NCBI GenBank assembly: GCA_012064415.1
Contig: SSNU01000244.1
Location: forward strand, 310,001-374,000
Origin: Gyrodactylus bullatarudis
Lineage: Eukaryota > Platyhelminthes > Monogenea > Gyrodactylidea > Gyrodactylidae
Length of the DNA: 64,000 bases
Direction: 5' to 3'
A program made the translations under genes and the position numbers. Each line of letters begins with the position of its first letter. The stretch's first letter is position 1. Under the pieces are notes generated by a model that was not told the origin of the DNA, ran no database searches, and was given only the letters and a program-made list of their open reading frames with translations. Below are positions 11,661 to 24,191 of this stretch, piece by piece.

Positions 11661-14600
11661 ATGATTGGTGTCGATTCACTCAGATCTTATCATGACCCAA
11701 TAAAGAAATTGATTGATCAACAAAAACTTGAACACGAAAGTCAGAATAATAACTTGCATCCGGGAGACTCTCAGCGTCAATTCCAGTTAATAAAGGATTT
11801 AATCGCCAATCTCAGCCAGACATCTCAACAGAATGAGTCCATGAAACTTCCGGATAGCCAGTCGAATCCTAACAAAGACCTATCCATTAAGAGAGCTGCA
11901 TATGATCGTAAGGATTTGTGTCTCTTTAACAAATTAAAAATTAATCTATTTTGAATTTATCTACAATTCCAGAATGCTTAATTATGGAAATGGAGAGAAT
12001 TAGGGAGTTTATTGATAAACGAAATCTCATTCCAGAGGACGTGGACCGCCAGACAGAGTCCATGATCTGGATTAATGCTATGACCTGCTTTTGGCCCAAT
12101 TGTTCCCTCAAGTTTTCATCAAAGACAGATCTCGAAAAGTGAGTGATAATTCTATTTGTTTACAACTTTTCATTGAAAATTCCGTGTCTTGATTAATTAT
12201 TTTTTACTTGCTACAAATTCATTCAACTACTTTTGTATGAATTTAATCTTGCTTCCCTTTGTATAGAAGAAAAGTCTAAAATAAATAAATAAATAACTCT
12301 GTTATTTTTCCATACATATTTTTTTGTTTATTTATATAAACAAAAAAACTGAAACCTATCCTATTCCATCTCGTTCTCCTCTATCATATATTCTCCAGTT
12401 TGGGCATCACTCACACACACACGACTTCATCAGTAGAATAAATATAGTACTATGAATACGTACGTATGTATTATTGTGTAATAATAATAATTATTAATAA
12501 TAATAAAGGGGAGAGGAGGGCGGTTTTGTTTTTTTTTTTTCGTGTATACATACGTGAAATGCTTTCTGAGGTAGGCGCGTGCAATCCATCTAAACCTTTT
12601 GTATGATCAAATGCAAACCCATACTTTATCTTATCTCTCGTATTCCTCTCTTTGTGTGTGTTTATAGAAAATTAACATTTTTTTTCGTTAATTTTTCCCT
12701 CTACTACAAAAGTTTAATAATTATTGAAATTATAATTTTATCCAAAAAGAGTCTACACTCTCTCTCTCTGAGAAGTAGGGGTGTTTTTGGAAGGATTTTG
12801 TTTATTCTTTCTCAATCTATACAGAAGAAATAGAAAACACCACGGAAAGGGATGGAGATGTTCTGTTTATTTCTCTTTTTTGTTTGTTTACATTCAGTGT
12901 ATTTTTTGTTTATTTTTATTTTTCTGAAAGAATTCAAGTTTTAATTTCTCGTTTTATTTTTACACAAATAAACCCCAAGTTGTATTACACTTGATTCACT
13001 TAGCTCATTTAGATACAATCAATTTTTTGAGGATCCATATTTTTCAAGTCTGGTCACAAAAATATGCAGTTCTTTTGTCTCTTAAAGAGATGGATAGACA
13101 AATAAAGAGAAAAAAGTAGCTATTAATGTTTTTAATGTATTATCGACATCATTTAAAGTCTGGTGTCAGTTTATTTATACATTCTTCTTGCATATATATA
13201 TATTATTATTATTATGATTAAGTAAAACAAATTATTAAAAATAAATTAAAGTATATCTTTTAAAAAATGAATGTAAATATATATTCGTAGACTTTATGAT
13301 GGTAAATGTCTGGAGCCTGTTTTCCATTCGGGTTTATAATTAAAATCAACCAACTCTAATAAAATGTACAAAATTGTAAAAATTTAAAGCGTTTTTTGAC
13401 CTATCAAAATTGTAATATTCATGATATATAACAGAAATTTAATTGAAAAATTTTAAGTAATGATTATGAAAATAAAACGTTTTAAATTTTAAAATTTTCA
13501 CAATTTTGTTTATCCTATTCCTGAAGCATGGAAAGGTATTTTGAAGGGAAATTTAGTGGGATGATTAAATCTATCACATCGATGAGTATATATATCAGTT
13601 TAGAGTCCAAATATTTTAACAATTCAAAAAGCCTTGACTGAATTTTGAATTACTTTCTGACTATAATATGCGTCTGTCTTCTCTTACCTTCCTAATGAGT
13701 TCAAAAACTAATAAAAGTAATAATATTCTTGATGAAGTTCGACAATATTATCGTAAAAATAATTTTTTTTATTATCGTACAAAGTTTAAAAAGAAACATT
13801 TCTTTGTTTAAAATTCCAATGACACATCGTTAGCTCAACTCAGGTAAATTTGCAGCCTATCAAATAAAGTCAAATTCAGTCATGTTAATCTACTTAAAAA
13901 TTAGTGAAAATTCCCCAAAAATTGCAAGTCTTATCTTGTCTTATTATTTTCTTCTTCAGATGAAAACACAGTTGGTCTCATAATCTAGTTTCCAGAAAAT
14001 CTTTTTTATTTATAAAAATCATAGATTTCCCCCTTGATATCTTGTACGTTGAGTCATCAGAGTAGACGCTAAAAAATAATTTTTATCAAATAGATTCTCT
14101 AAACATATCTCGTAGTAAGATTCATTGAAAATGGTGGGGCAAATTCAAAAATTCGCCAAGTAATATTTTAACCCTTCATGTCCCAAATTAATTTTTTTCA
14201 TCACACAAAAGAGAAAATTTAACCAAAATAACTACGCTGATTCCGAATCTGAATTCCATTTTGTAAGCCGACTCATCATTTCGAAGATAATAGAGGTTAA
14301 AATTGGCATTTTTTGGCTCTAAAACCAGTTTTCTTCTAAACTACAAGAGATATCGAGCAGGCGATTGCATATTAGAAATATATAGCCATTGTTTTACTAT
14401 AGAAATTTATTTTATTTTTTTAAGACCTCAGCAAATAGGTTTCCAAAAAAACGTTCTAAATATTTTTTGAATATTTGACAAAATTTTCAAAAAATCACCC
14501 TTCTTCAAGTAACTATGGTGTGCATCAGTGGACAGCTATCTTTATGTCTTATACATGATTTTGTAGCTTAATAAATTTCCTTTCTAATGAGGAGTAAAAA

Positions 14601-17600
14601 AGTATCTTTAACTATTTTTTAGTTAAAATTATCGCTCAAGAAAGAGTTGTGTTCCACTGGTGGAACAATGGGACATGAAGGGTTAAACATGAAGCTCAAT
14701 AGGAATTTTTTTATTACTTTCAATCAAACGAAGTCAAAAGTTTGAAAAAGTATGTCTTACACTACTCGATACTTTAGAGTCTATTGTAATTAGTTTAACT
14801 TGTATCGTCATATTTACTTGTGACCTTCTAAATTGGAGAACTCATTTATCTAGGATTTATCGACTACTTAATACAATCTACTGTATTAAAATGAATTAAA
14901 ACTTTACGTCCCGTCTAGAAAAAAGTGCGCTGGCTTGTAAATTAAATAATCAAACAAAAATATTTCTCTCACGGCCAAATTGTAACGCAAGTTGAGTTAA
15001 GTGGAAACACGTTTCTTTCTTGTTCTGTAGAGAAAAAAACTTTTTTTTTGTTTTTCTGATCGATTTATATTCAAATGGAGTGTCTATTAATGAATAAACC
15101 TCATAAAGCTATTCAAAAAATCTTGAGAAAATTAAAAATCCCCATAAATTCATCTGTATGAATAACTGTGTTTCATTCTTGCATGATTTCAAATGTGCTA
15201 GTTTGTTGAGATATGAGAAGTTTGGGAATCTATGATTTTTATGAAAATCTCAAATTTTTCATCAAAAATTCGAATTTGTTTAAGATTTTTTGGAAACCAA
15301 CTCATGTTTCCCACTTTTACGATTTGAAGAAAAAAAATCATTTTATACGAAAAATATGCTCACTGAAAACTTTTTATCGATTTGAAAGTGGGAGCGTCGT
15401 CAAAGGATGTTTTTTTACGATCAGAATTAGACAAGAAATCCGATTATTGTCGACTAATTTTCGAAAGATCAACCATTTTCGAGGGATTACCATTTATTGA
15501 TACTTCATTAATTTATTTTGTAATAGATTTTATTTTATTTGATTTATATCGAAGTGAAAAATGAATCTTGGAATTATAAATAGTAGTTTTTAAAAAGATT
15601 GTGGTCATCCGGGATTTTTTCGAAAAGGAAGTTGTCAATTTGTTTTGTGGATTGGTGCCTGAAAGTGTTGAGATTGATCTTCTGCTTCAATCTGACCTTG
15701 GTGGTAGTCCTTGTTAGGTTCGAGTAACGAGAGTTATTGCGACTGGTCAGAGTGTTGAAGATGCAGATTTATGATGGCTGGTGTGGCCGTCGGAGCCAAA
15801 GAGGGGTGAGGTTGGCCATTTGAAGTGCTGATCTATAGCTCCTCGGTGAGTTCGTTAATGAAGCCCTTTGATTACATCAGAGATGTGTTTGGAATTCTCG
15901 AGCTGTAGTCGAGTTTGTGTGAAGATGTCAATTAGGGATGGTTGGGGAAGAGATTGAGATCCTAACAGCATGAGTTTAGTTTCAGACATGTTGAGTTCAA
16001 GACCAATGGTATCGAGTTTTTTCTTGATGGATTGAAGTTCATTTAGTATGGGAGTTGGGTCTTTGTTATATGGGATGATTACTCTGATATCGTCAGCATA
16101 TTTGAAATAAGTGATTTGAGAACTGCTGGGTTGAATTTCTGAGAATACGAGATTAAAAAGTAAAGGGGCAAAAACACCTTGAGGAACACCGGAAGTTATA
16201 GGGCGAGAAGTAGAACATTCTTCATTAAATTTTACAAATTGAGATCGTGATGTGAGAAAACTGATAGTCAAATTGTGTACATAGGTAATGATTCCTCCGC
16301 CGTTAGATGAGGTTCTGTCGTTGATTAGAAGGACGGAATTGATATATCAGATTCTAGGTGATGAGGTTTGAGCCATGATTCTGTTATAAGAATGATACCT
16401 GGTTTTTGGGTTATTGCTATTTGCTTTAAGTAGTAATAGCTTGTTAGGATAGAGCGTGCATTCCTAAGAATAGCTCTAAGGCTCATCGCGAAAAAGTTTC
16501 TGATTATGGTTTTCTGGTGAATCAGAAGGATGACGTTTGAAAGAAAGACTGCGTCTGTTGGGTCTATTTTGAATAGAGTCAGAGGGCATTGGCTGGTGAG
16601 TGTTTGTATTTGAGTGGTAAGACATTGCTGTTCAATATAGAGGAGGTAGATTCCGTGTTACATGGAACATTATTGTTTGAAGTCATCGTTGTCTGGGCAT
16701 TTCTTGTCTCAAGTTGAGGGCATGTATTAGAGTTTAAGAGTTTGGCATATCCTGGTTTTGCACGTGAGATGGTGACATTTGGGGTTTTGAAATGGTTTTT
16801 GATTTGGAGATTATTAGATACCCCATTATCTTGAAGTAGTGGTTTTTAGGATCAAGATTTGATTGGTGGAAATGCAGGTGTGGTTGGGAATAATCGATTT
16901 GATGTATTGAGAGATATTTTGAATTCTGATTTCGTCAGGTTTGGATGAGTGGACGAGAAGATTGAATTTGTTTGATCTAGGTGTGGTATTGTTTCGAAAT
17001 TTAATGTTTGTTTTAGAGATTAAAATCACATTGTTTTGTTTTTGATGAGGTGTATTTGATGCTTGGTTTATTCGTGTTAGGCTGGAGTTGATGATAGGAA
17101 ATGGGTGGTCCAAGACAGATTGATTAGAGGAATTCTGAAAGCGAAGAATGTCGATTTCAGAATGAAGTTCTTATATGTATTTTCGCAATGCATAGTTTTC
17201 TTCGTAAACGTTTGAGAAAGACATAAATAATACATTTTTCAGAAAAGTTGGGCTGCGAGCACAATTTGAGCGGGGACGAGTGTTGGGTAAGCATTAAAAA
17301 AAAGTAATTTGTCACTCAGACGATAATGAAGTTATACATTAGAACAGGTTTAGCATATTTGCTTTCTTGTCTTATTGTGATCCTGAAAATTACTTTGAAA
17401 TCAATAAAAATTTTCAGTTCAAAAACATGGGATTTTGGCGCCAAATCAAAATTTGAAAAATGACCATTTTTCAGAATTTTTTCTTCAAATCCTAAAAGTG
17501 GGCAACATGAATAGGATTCCTAAAAAATCTTGAACATATTCGAATTTTTGATGAAAAAATTTAGGTTCTCAATAGATAGACTCTCAACTTTATATCAGTT

Positions 17601-20600
17601 AGCTATACAAACCTCAGTCGGAATTGTTTCTCATTAGAAATTGACAACTTTTGAATTATCTTCAATTGACGAATAGTTGGATATTTCTAAAATTAACAAG
17701 CATCAATATTTTTGATGAGATCTCGGAAAAGAGTTAAAAAATCAATTTCTGTCTCAGGTCATCAGGCATTGTCTGGTAATCACGAATCTTTAGAACCTTT
17801 ACTGAATTTGATAGATAGAAAAATGGGCATTATCATTCTCTTCAACCCTTTGCTGATGGGATTAAAAACCCTTGGAAATTTCTTCGGGAAATTATTCTCA
17901 AATATTTATTGCACAATCTAATTGATTTTATCGGGATACAAGCAATCAATTAATATTTTAATTACACTTCAATGTATTCATTGGGCATATTGTAGTTTAT
18001 TCGAATCTTACTCAATAGTACTCTAGTTTCCTGATAAAATAAAAAATACTCAGATCATGTTTTGCATATTTTCAAAGCGTGAAAGCAATTCTCCATTATT
18101 TCATTGCCCATTTTATCCCACAATATCCCACGGATATGATAGAACTAACAAATTGACCACGAAGGCTCTCTTGATGAAAGGATTACTATTTTTGAAGATA
18201 AAGCTTGAGAAACTCATTAAATGGCCAAAATATTCCAAATTTTAGTAATTGATTAGTAACAATTCATTGAAAATTGAGCGACGATTCGAAAAATTCTAAA
18301 TTTTTAAAACTGAATGACATAAGGGCGAAGCATTTTCGACACATGCTTCAATACAAAATAATGCTTAGAACTAGATAATTCTATAAGTAAAGTCGGTATT
18401 AATATGAGGTTAGAAATTTCACCCTAGCCTAGTGGTCACTGATGTTTTTCTCACGCCTAGAACTCAGAGAGTCATCAAGACAGTCAATATTATTCGAATC
18501 ACTATTATCTATTTTGTCTCATTTCATTGAAGAAAGTATCAGTGTCGAAACGTCTTGATTTTATAGGTTTTCTCATTATTTTTTAGATTTTTTAATACAA
18601 TAGTTTCTCATTTAAACGGCATTAAAACTTGCCTTTTGCTGATAATTTTATTGCCATTAATATTTATCATTTATGAAAGGTGTTTTTCAGTGTCACTCAT
18701 GCATTTCTACTTCAAAATTGTGTACTTTTCACATGTGATTCATAATCTTGATTTTCACAAAAAGATTTCTCTATAAACAATGGGATTGTATTTTCTTCAA
18801 TTAGGGGTCTTTAGTGAAATCATGTTTTCCACGAAAGGAAGAAGGAGTTCAGGAAGTTGTTCATGTCTCCACTCTGATTTTTTGAGTCTTGCTCTCAAAT
18901 TCATTGGCTGACCTAGTTCATACTCTCTGTTCCAAAGTGGCTTAGTGGTATCTCTCTCACCTATCATTCGGACCCTCTTACTCTCGGTCCTAGGATCAAG
19001 CCCTCCCACACCGGGCACATTGAACACTATTTCCCTGTTCCCTTAATTGTACAAATCATTTCTATGAATAAATATAAATGTTTCAATTTCAAAAAAAAAG
19101 AAAAAAAATCGAGTACATACCCTAACCCTACAGATACATTTATCATGCTAGCTGCCTTTTCTGAGAATACATTTGTATGTAGTAGTCACTTACAAAACAG
19201 ACTCATGACAAAACCCCACCCCTACTCTCTTCAACTCTCTTCATGTTGTTGTATTCCATGAAGCCTTTATGTATTGACAGTTTTTGAGTGATGAATTGAT
19301 TTTAAGGATAGTACTGGTTTTCACAGTATTTTCTTCAGATTAAGCATTGTACATCTTTTTTTATCTCACTTTTAAGGGATAGAAATAATTCAGTAGGCAT
19401 TGGTTCTAGTCTGAAAATATCTAATTTTATTGAGCTCTTCTCTCATTGGTCGATATATGTAAGGGTCTATGTAAGGGATTATTGTTATTCCCATGACATG
19501 ATCTTGATTTCGTCTTGCAGAGATTGCAGCACCATGTTTATTGAATAAAAAATGAATTCTTATTTGTTAGTATCCAAGTTGTAGAAGAAGTATAGTTTTT
19601 GGAATATTACACTATTTATTTATTTATGTGCATCTTTTTTCGTTTTTGTGAGTGAGCGAGTGTGACTGGTATCAATTTCGATAATGTTTATTCCAAAGTG
19701 AAGTGTATAAATAAATATGAAATGTGAAGAAAAAAGAAGATGATCTACCTTGTTCCTCTCTGTTATTGTTTGTCTGAAGCAAGTTTTTCTACAGGTTTTT
19801 CTCTATTCATCTTTTTCAAGGAAAGAATAAATCGAATATACCAGTATCCTCTTATCAAATACAGCTCATCAACTCGATTGAAGCCAACGTCAAAACTCTT
19901 CCCTTTGATGTTTAAAAAAATTGTAATCTCGATGAGTTAGAGTCTTTTATCTGGAACCAATCAAGAGTTCAACTTTTCCCAGCCTTAATCTCATTTTGAA
20001 GATTATCAAAAACTAAGCATTTTTTCCTATAACGCCATATGTTTTCGAGTTTGTTGTGAAAATGACAATTTTTGAACACGCGCCAAGATTTTTTCAATGA
20101 ATTTTACTACGAGAAAGGACAAAATTGAAAAATATCTACAAAATTCTTAATAAAAAATAGGGTAAAAATTGAGTCTTGTTTCACATGACGAAAGAAATTC
20201 CTAGGAGATTAGATAAACAGATTCTTAATTACATGAGAAAAAAGTTTTCAACTACAATACAATGATAATAATGTACATTGAAGATTCAAAATTTCAAATA
20301 AAAAATGTTGAAATTAAATATTTTGTCTGAAATTCAATTGCTTTTACTAATTTATATTTCAAGTTTTTTTTTTCTCTTAGAAACTACCTTTTGATATTAT
20401 CTACATAGCTCGTAATATGATTATAAGATAGTTTTTATTTGTAATTAATTTGTCTAATAGCCATAGTCTTTAATAAAGTCTAATCTTTATTTCTCTTTAG
20501 ACATATGCAGAGTCAACATTCTTTGTCAATAGAATCTCTCCTACAGCTAGAGGTGTCAGCGAAACGTCTGGAATTCCACATGCATTCGGTAAAGATGGAA

Positions 20601-22433
20601 CGTGCCAGGGTATGCGCGATGCTCAATAAACTGGATGATCTCCAAAGTGTTACGAAACCCCACAAAGGCGAAGAAGCCGAAACAGATGGAGATGTTTCGA
20701 AGAAGAATCAAATTAAAGATTCAGATGATACTCTGGTCGAGAATAACAATACCACTCCATTGGCTTCGACTATGGGCCAAGAAGATAAAAATAAAGATGC
20801 CCTCCTGGTTGTTGCAGCAAATATCCTCACTAGCGCCATGAATAGTAAACCAGTGAGTATTTTTTTGTCATATCTCATTGGATGATAGTGGTTTATGGAT
20901 TTCATTCAAAGACACTCTCTGCACTAGGTCAACAATTTATCTATTTCATATTCATTGCTTAACACTGAGAATAACAAATTCAGTTTCATTTCTATGATTA
21001 GCAAAAATAAACATGGTTTATTTTTAGAAATAATCAAAAAAATACAAATTTATTTTTATATCCAAATGTCTACTTCCAAGTAATTACTATAATTTATACT
21101 CTAATTAGTTTTTTTGAATGCTTAGTATGTGATTACTAATGACATGTGCTAAGTGCAAGTATCTAACAACACAGCTTGAATGAATTATTATATGTATTAT
21201 TATATTATGAATGAATCTTTTCTATTTCAGTTTAACTTCGATCTAACCAATAATGAAGTCTTGCGCTTCAATACAAATCCCCAACTTCAATCTTTGATTT
21301 TCAAGCAATCTGATTCGACCCATGATTCCAATGAGTCTTCGGATTCCACAACGTGCCAAATAAAAAAGACCCTCTGGGAGAGACTGGAAAACACAACAAA
21401 CCCCAAGAAAAATTTCCTACTCTCAAATATCAGCCAGGTGATTCAGAATGCCACAACATGCCTCGACCAAACCCAACCAGATCTATCCTGTCTGAATGGA
21501 AAACTGGACCAAGAATCTTCGGAATATGACTTTGCCTCCAAGAAGATGAAAATCAACTTTGGTTTACCTCAAAAATCCCAATTTAGCGTAAATAAAAATA
21601 ACAATGAGATATCTGATTCCACTCATAATGTCACTTTGAATAATAACAAAATCCGTCCAGCCTATGAATGCGTACCGCCAGCAAATATGCGTGAATATTA
21701 TCGAGACAACTGTATAAGACCTCGATATACCTATGCTGCCCTTATACGCCAAGCAATATTCGAATCGCCAAACAAACAGTTGACATTGAATGAAATTTAC
21801 AACTGGTTCTTGTCTGAATTCGCCTTCTATCGACAGAATGAAGCCACATGGAAGAATGCAGTTCGACATAACCTATCATTGCACAAGTGTTTCCGTCGGA
21901 TTGAATCGGTTTCTGGTTCCGTTTGGATTGTTGATGAACCAGAATATCTTCAACGGAAATCAAGGAAAACAAAGTATGCTTAAACTAATTATACTATTTG
22001 TTTTTGGTCAATGAAATTTATTTCTGTCTGCAGGGTTGACATGAAAAATGATCGCAAGAATAAATGGCGCCGATATCTGTACGCTTTGCAATCTGTGAGT
22101 TTTTTCCCTGAATTTCTAATCCCTTGGTTTCTTCTTGTTTGTAGTCTTATTCTTTGGCACCTACTTTTGGTTAGGATTCTCTTTCAAGGCTTTTCTATGA
22201 TAAAACTAAACCAATGAATTAAATGATTATTTTCCTAGGCTGAAAATGCCATGACAAGTCCCATGGAGCATAGTGACGACGTGAATGATTCTGATCATGC
22301 CGATGATCCAAATTCAAGTGCCAGCAGTAATAATTCAGACTCAAATAAGGAGCCAAAGATTGACGATTGCAATCTTGACGACAACAATTCCTCCAAGTTG
22401 TCTAATGAAACATCAAACCTGGATGTTGAATGA
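11661..22433 (+). CDS. FoxP: Forkhead box P transcription factor (FoxP)
   Basis: DNA-binding transcription factor of the FoxP class. Exons 11661-11907, 11973-12138, 20501-20852, 21231-21973, 22034-22094 and 22239-22433 join in frame to 587 residues. A C2H2 finger (C121, C126, H139, H144; C-x4-C-x12-H-x4-H) is followed by the FoxP leucine-zipper dimerisation helix (about 148-182, [12 protein letters not shown] and later leucines). The forkhead domain starts at about 418 ([14 protein letters not shown]) and contains the recognition-helix block [15 protein letters not shown]. The zinc finger, zipper and C-terminal forkhead order is diagnostic of FoxP. The 65-residue tail is acidic and Ser/Asn-rich. 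Intron 2 (12139-20500) splits the zinc finger between its cysteine and histidine halves and is loaded with transposon remains. Poly(A) signal AATAAA at 22595-22600. The start is the first ATG of exon 1; an upstream exon is not excluded. Confidence 0.93.
13372..13590. repeat. Foldback element FB1, partial copy 3 (in FoxP intron 2)
   Basis: Contains the right arm of FB1 almost unchanged: TTTTGTTTATCCTATTCC, GAAGCATGGAAAGG, GGAAATTTAGTGGGAT and ATCACATCGATGAG. The left arm is eroded. Confidence 0.6.
14168..14686. mobile_element. TTAA-flanked MITE with matching terminal inverted repeats (piggyBac-like)
   Basis: The element begins TTAACCCTTCATGTCCCA at 14168 and ends with the exact complement, TGGGACATGAAGGGTTAA, at 14686. 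The outer TTAA at each end is the target duplication expected for piggyBac-type transposons, and CCCTT is the usual start of their inverted repeats. The interior of about 510 bp has no long open frame, so it is non-autonomous. It sits in FoxP intron 2. Similar CCCTT ends bound the element at 39111-41338, and a lone TTAACCCTTG occurs near 23059. Confidence 0.8.
15207..15500. repeat. Dispersed repeat family R2, copy in FoxP intron 2
   Basis: Shares blocks with the other R2 copies: AAAATTCGAATTTGTTTAAG, CCCACTTTTACGATTTGAAG and ATCGATTTGAAAGTGGGAG. The two overlapping open frames here (15213-15500 and 15382-15564) are products of the repeat and not genes. Confidence 0.5.
15690..17160 (-). pseudogene. 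Non-LTR retrotransposon relic B: ORF1-like segment plus truncated RT
   Basis: The relic reads on the minus strand. 16826-17113 encodes a 95-residue Ser/Asn-rich segment ([19 protein letters not shown]), and similar text continues in another frame to about 16560; this resembles an ORF1. 15855-16271 is an RT fragment with [13 protein letters not shown] and the catalytic [11 protein letters not shown], followed by a thumb-like region. The endonuclease and N-terminal half of RT that should lie between them are missing, as is most of the RT C-terminus; the sequence jumps to the terminal block (about 15690-15800) shared with 6895-7085. It is an internally deleted, inactive copy of the same family as relic A. 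Confidence 0.7.
17408..17590. repeat. Dispersed repeat family R2, copy in FoxP intron 2
   Basis: Contains GGGATTTTGGCGCCAAAT, AAAAGTGGGCAACATGAATA and TCGAATTTTTGATGAAAAAA, as at 5098-5275. Confidence 0.5.
18930..19030 (+). mobile_element. tRNA-like sequence / probable SINE head in FoxP intron 2
   Basis: A Pol III A box (TGGCTTAGTGG) at 18938-18948 is followed 44 nt later by a degenerate B box (GGATCAAGCCC) at 18993-19003. This is the spacing of tRNA-derived promoters. The segment is visibly more GC-rich than its surroundings. No complete cloverleaf can be drawn, so it is either an eroded tRNA gene or the head of a SINE. The 76-residue open frame on the opposite strand (18797-19027) is a by-product. 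Confidence 0.5.
19968..20140 (-). repeat. Dispersed repeat family R1, copy in FoxP intron 2
   Basis: Inverted relative to the 30722 copy. Shared blocks are the complements of GGCTGGGAAAAGTTG, CAAACTCGAAAACATATGG, CTTGGCGCGTGTTC and GTAGTAAAATTCATTGAAAA. Confidence 0.6.
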
Positions 22434-24191
22434 AATCTTCAAACTCCATGGAATGCTCTCATTCGTTTGTATTCCGTAAAGAGATTAAAATCTACATGTA
22501 CTTTATATATTACCATGATGCGCCTCTTTATCCATCAAAAGAACAAGATAGAAAGTGTTTTATGATAAAAATTATTTTGTCCAAAAAAATAGGAAATAAA
22601 ACGAGAGAAGCCCCACCTCCACCCATCCACATGCCATGACGTGTGATTTTATTGAGAATTCATGTGATAAGCCCGAACCATAGAACGTCCGCCTATATAT
22701 CGATCTAATGTACACCCTTTTCTCTTTCACTCTGCTCCTTTGGCCATGGATAGAATTGGCCAAAAGATGTCTCACTTTACTAATAATTAGATTATTGTTA
22801 TTGTTAATAATACAACTATAATTGATATAATTTATGAAAAGGCCAAGGCAAAAGACTCACATCGAGAGAAAGTCTGTGAGTATTTTTGTTAGATTTCTTG
22901 TATCATCTCTTATTTTTGACTGTTTGAGGTTATTTGTCAATACTGTATTACACACAATGACACCTAATGAATTGTCGGAAAAGCATATTCAATAGAGACA
23001 AATATACATAATATATACTATTATTATTATTATTAATAAAGAATATACATTGTCTTTTAACCCTTGCTTACGGCAAAAATGTTGATACCCAAAAGGTTCT
23101 GTAGAAATAAAGATCCTATAAATGAAAGTTACACACCATTTTCTCAAATTTTAGAGATACTCTCTCATTATTCGTTCATTCAGTGAATCTTGTTTCAGCC
23201 AATGAGAAGGCAGAATTTTTCATCATCATCTGCAATAAAGTTTATGAACCTTAACTGACTTCATAGTAATTTTAACTTGAAAAAATTCATTGAATTAAAT
23301 CAAAATTTAATTAAATATCTATTCTAATCTGCAGATTAGATTGATAAGATAGTTTAGTGTTTATCTAATTCTTTAATTAGACTAAAGTGGATGAATGAAA
23401 TTTTTGAATGAACGAATCAGGAGAGAGAGTTTCTCTAAAATTTGAGAAAACCTCATACTATAAACTAGCAAAAATAAACATGATTCGAAAAAATGTCTTA
23501 AATAACAATGTTAGAGGATTTAATTTTCCATAATAAACTCGGATCAAATTTGGAATTTTTATTTTCGTTTTGTAGAAGACAGAATTTTTGTGCCGAAATT
23601 TTCACCAATTTTCTGAAAAATTCTGCTATTTTTTTCGTTTTAACATTCTAAAAACCTATAGGGATAAATAAAAATACGATCATTACACTCGAAATTTATC
23701 CTACTTTCAGATGGTATAAAATTTATTATTTAACTGTTTTTAATCTTTAATTAAATAGCATAAGTTTAAGAGGTTTCTTTCTAAATTTCGGATTTTGCTC
23801 ATGATCTCAGCTCATAGACAGCCAAATTTTTTTAAATACCAGATTCGTGATCAGCGTTAAATTCCACATCAGACTAATAATAACTAAATATAACCAGCCA
23901 GACTCCAGCTCCACCCGTGTTATTAAAAGTCTCTTACAATTATTTTTGTGCGGTCGCTTGAAAGTAGATAGGGAAAAAAATTATTTTTCATTCTGATGCC
24001 GAACTGAGTGAAGAGATTGAGAAATTTAGTAATTTTTATTTAAAGAAGAAAGGTCACGAAAAAAAGGAGTTTCATTCAAACGCATTTTTTAGTCTGCGAG
24101 TAGAATTACGGAGTAAAAACTTTGGTATTTGTAATATATACAATAATTCTAGTATTTCTTCTTCTGCTTTTTAGTAAGCCATGGTCCTCAG
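22434..24191. other. FoxP 3' UTR and intergenic spacer
   Basis: Holds the probable FoxP 3' UTR up to about 22620 (AATAAA at 22595-22600), an AAT-rich run near 23020-23040, a lone TTAACCCTTG transposon-like end near 23059, and a foldback repeat described separately. No gene is supported. Confidence 0.5.
23135..23455. repeat. Foldback repeat FB2
   Basis: The left arm at about 23140-23190 (TTTTCTCAAATTTTAGAGAT and CGTTCATTCA) is the inverted counterpart of 23405-23452 (TGAATGAACG and TCTCTAAAATTTGAGAAAA). The spacer of about 200 bp is AT-rich and non-coding. Confidence 0.6.

Noticed and set aside
18797..19027. 76-residue open frame on the minus strand in FoxP intron 2
   Set aside because: It is antisense to the tRNA-like A box/B box island, whose higher GC content explains the absence of stops.
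21564..21972. Two minus-strand open frames of 101 and 76 residues over FoxP exon 4
   Set aside because: Antisense shadows of the forkhead-coding exon; the plus-strand product is unmistakable.
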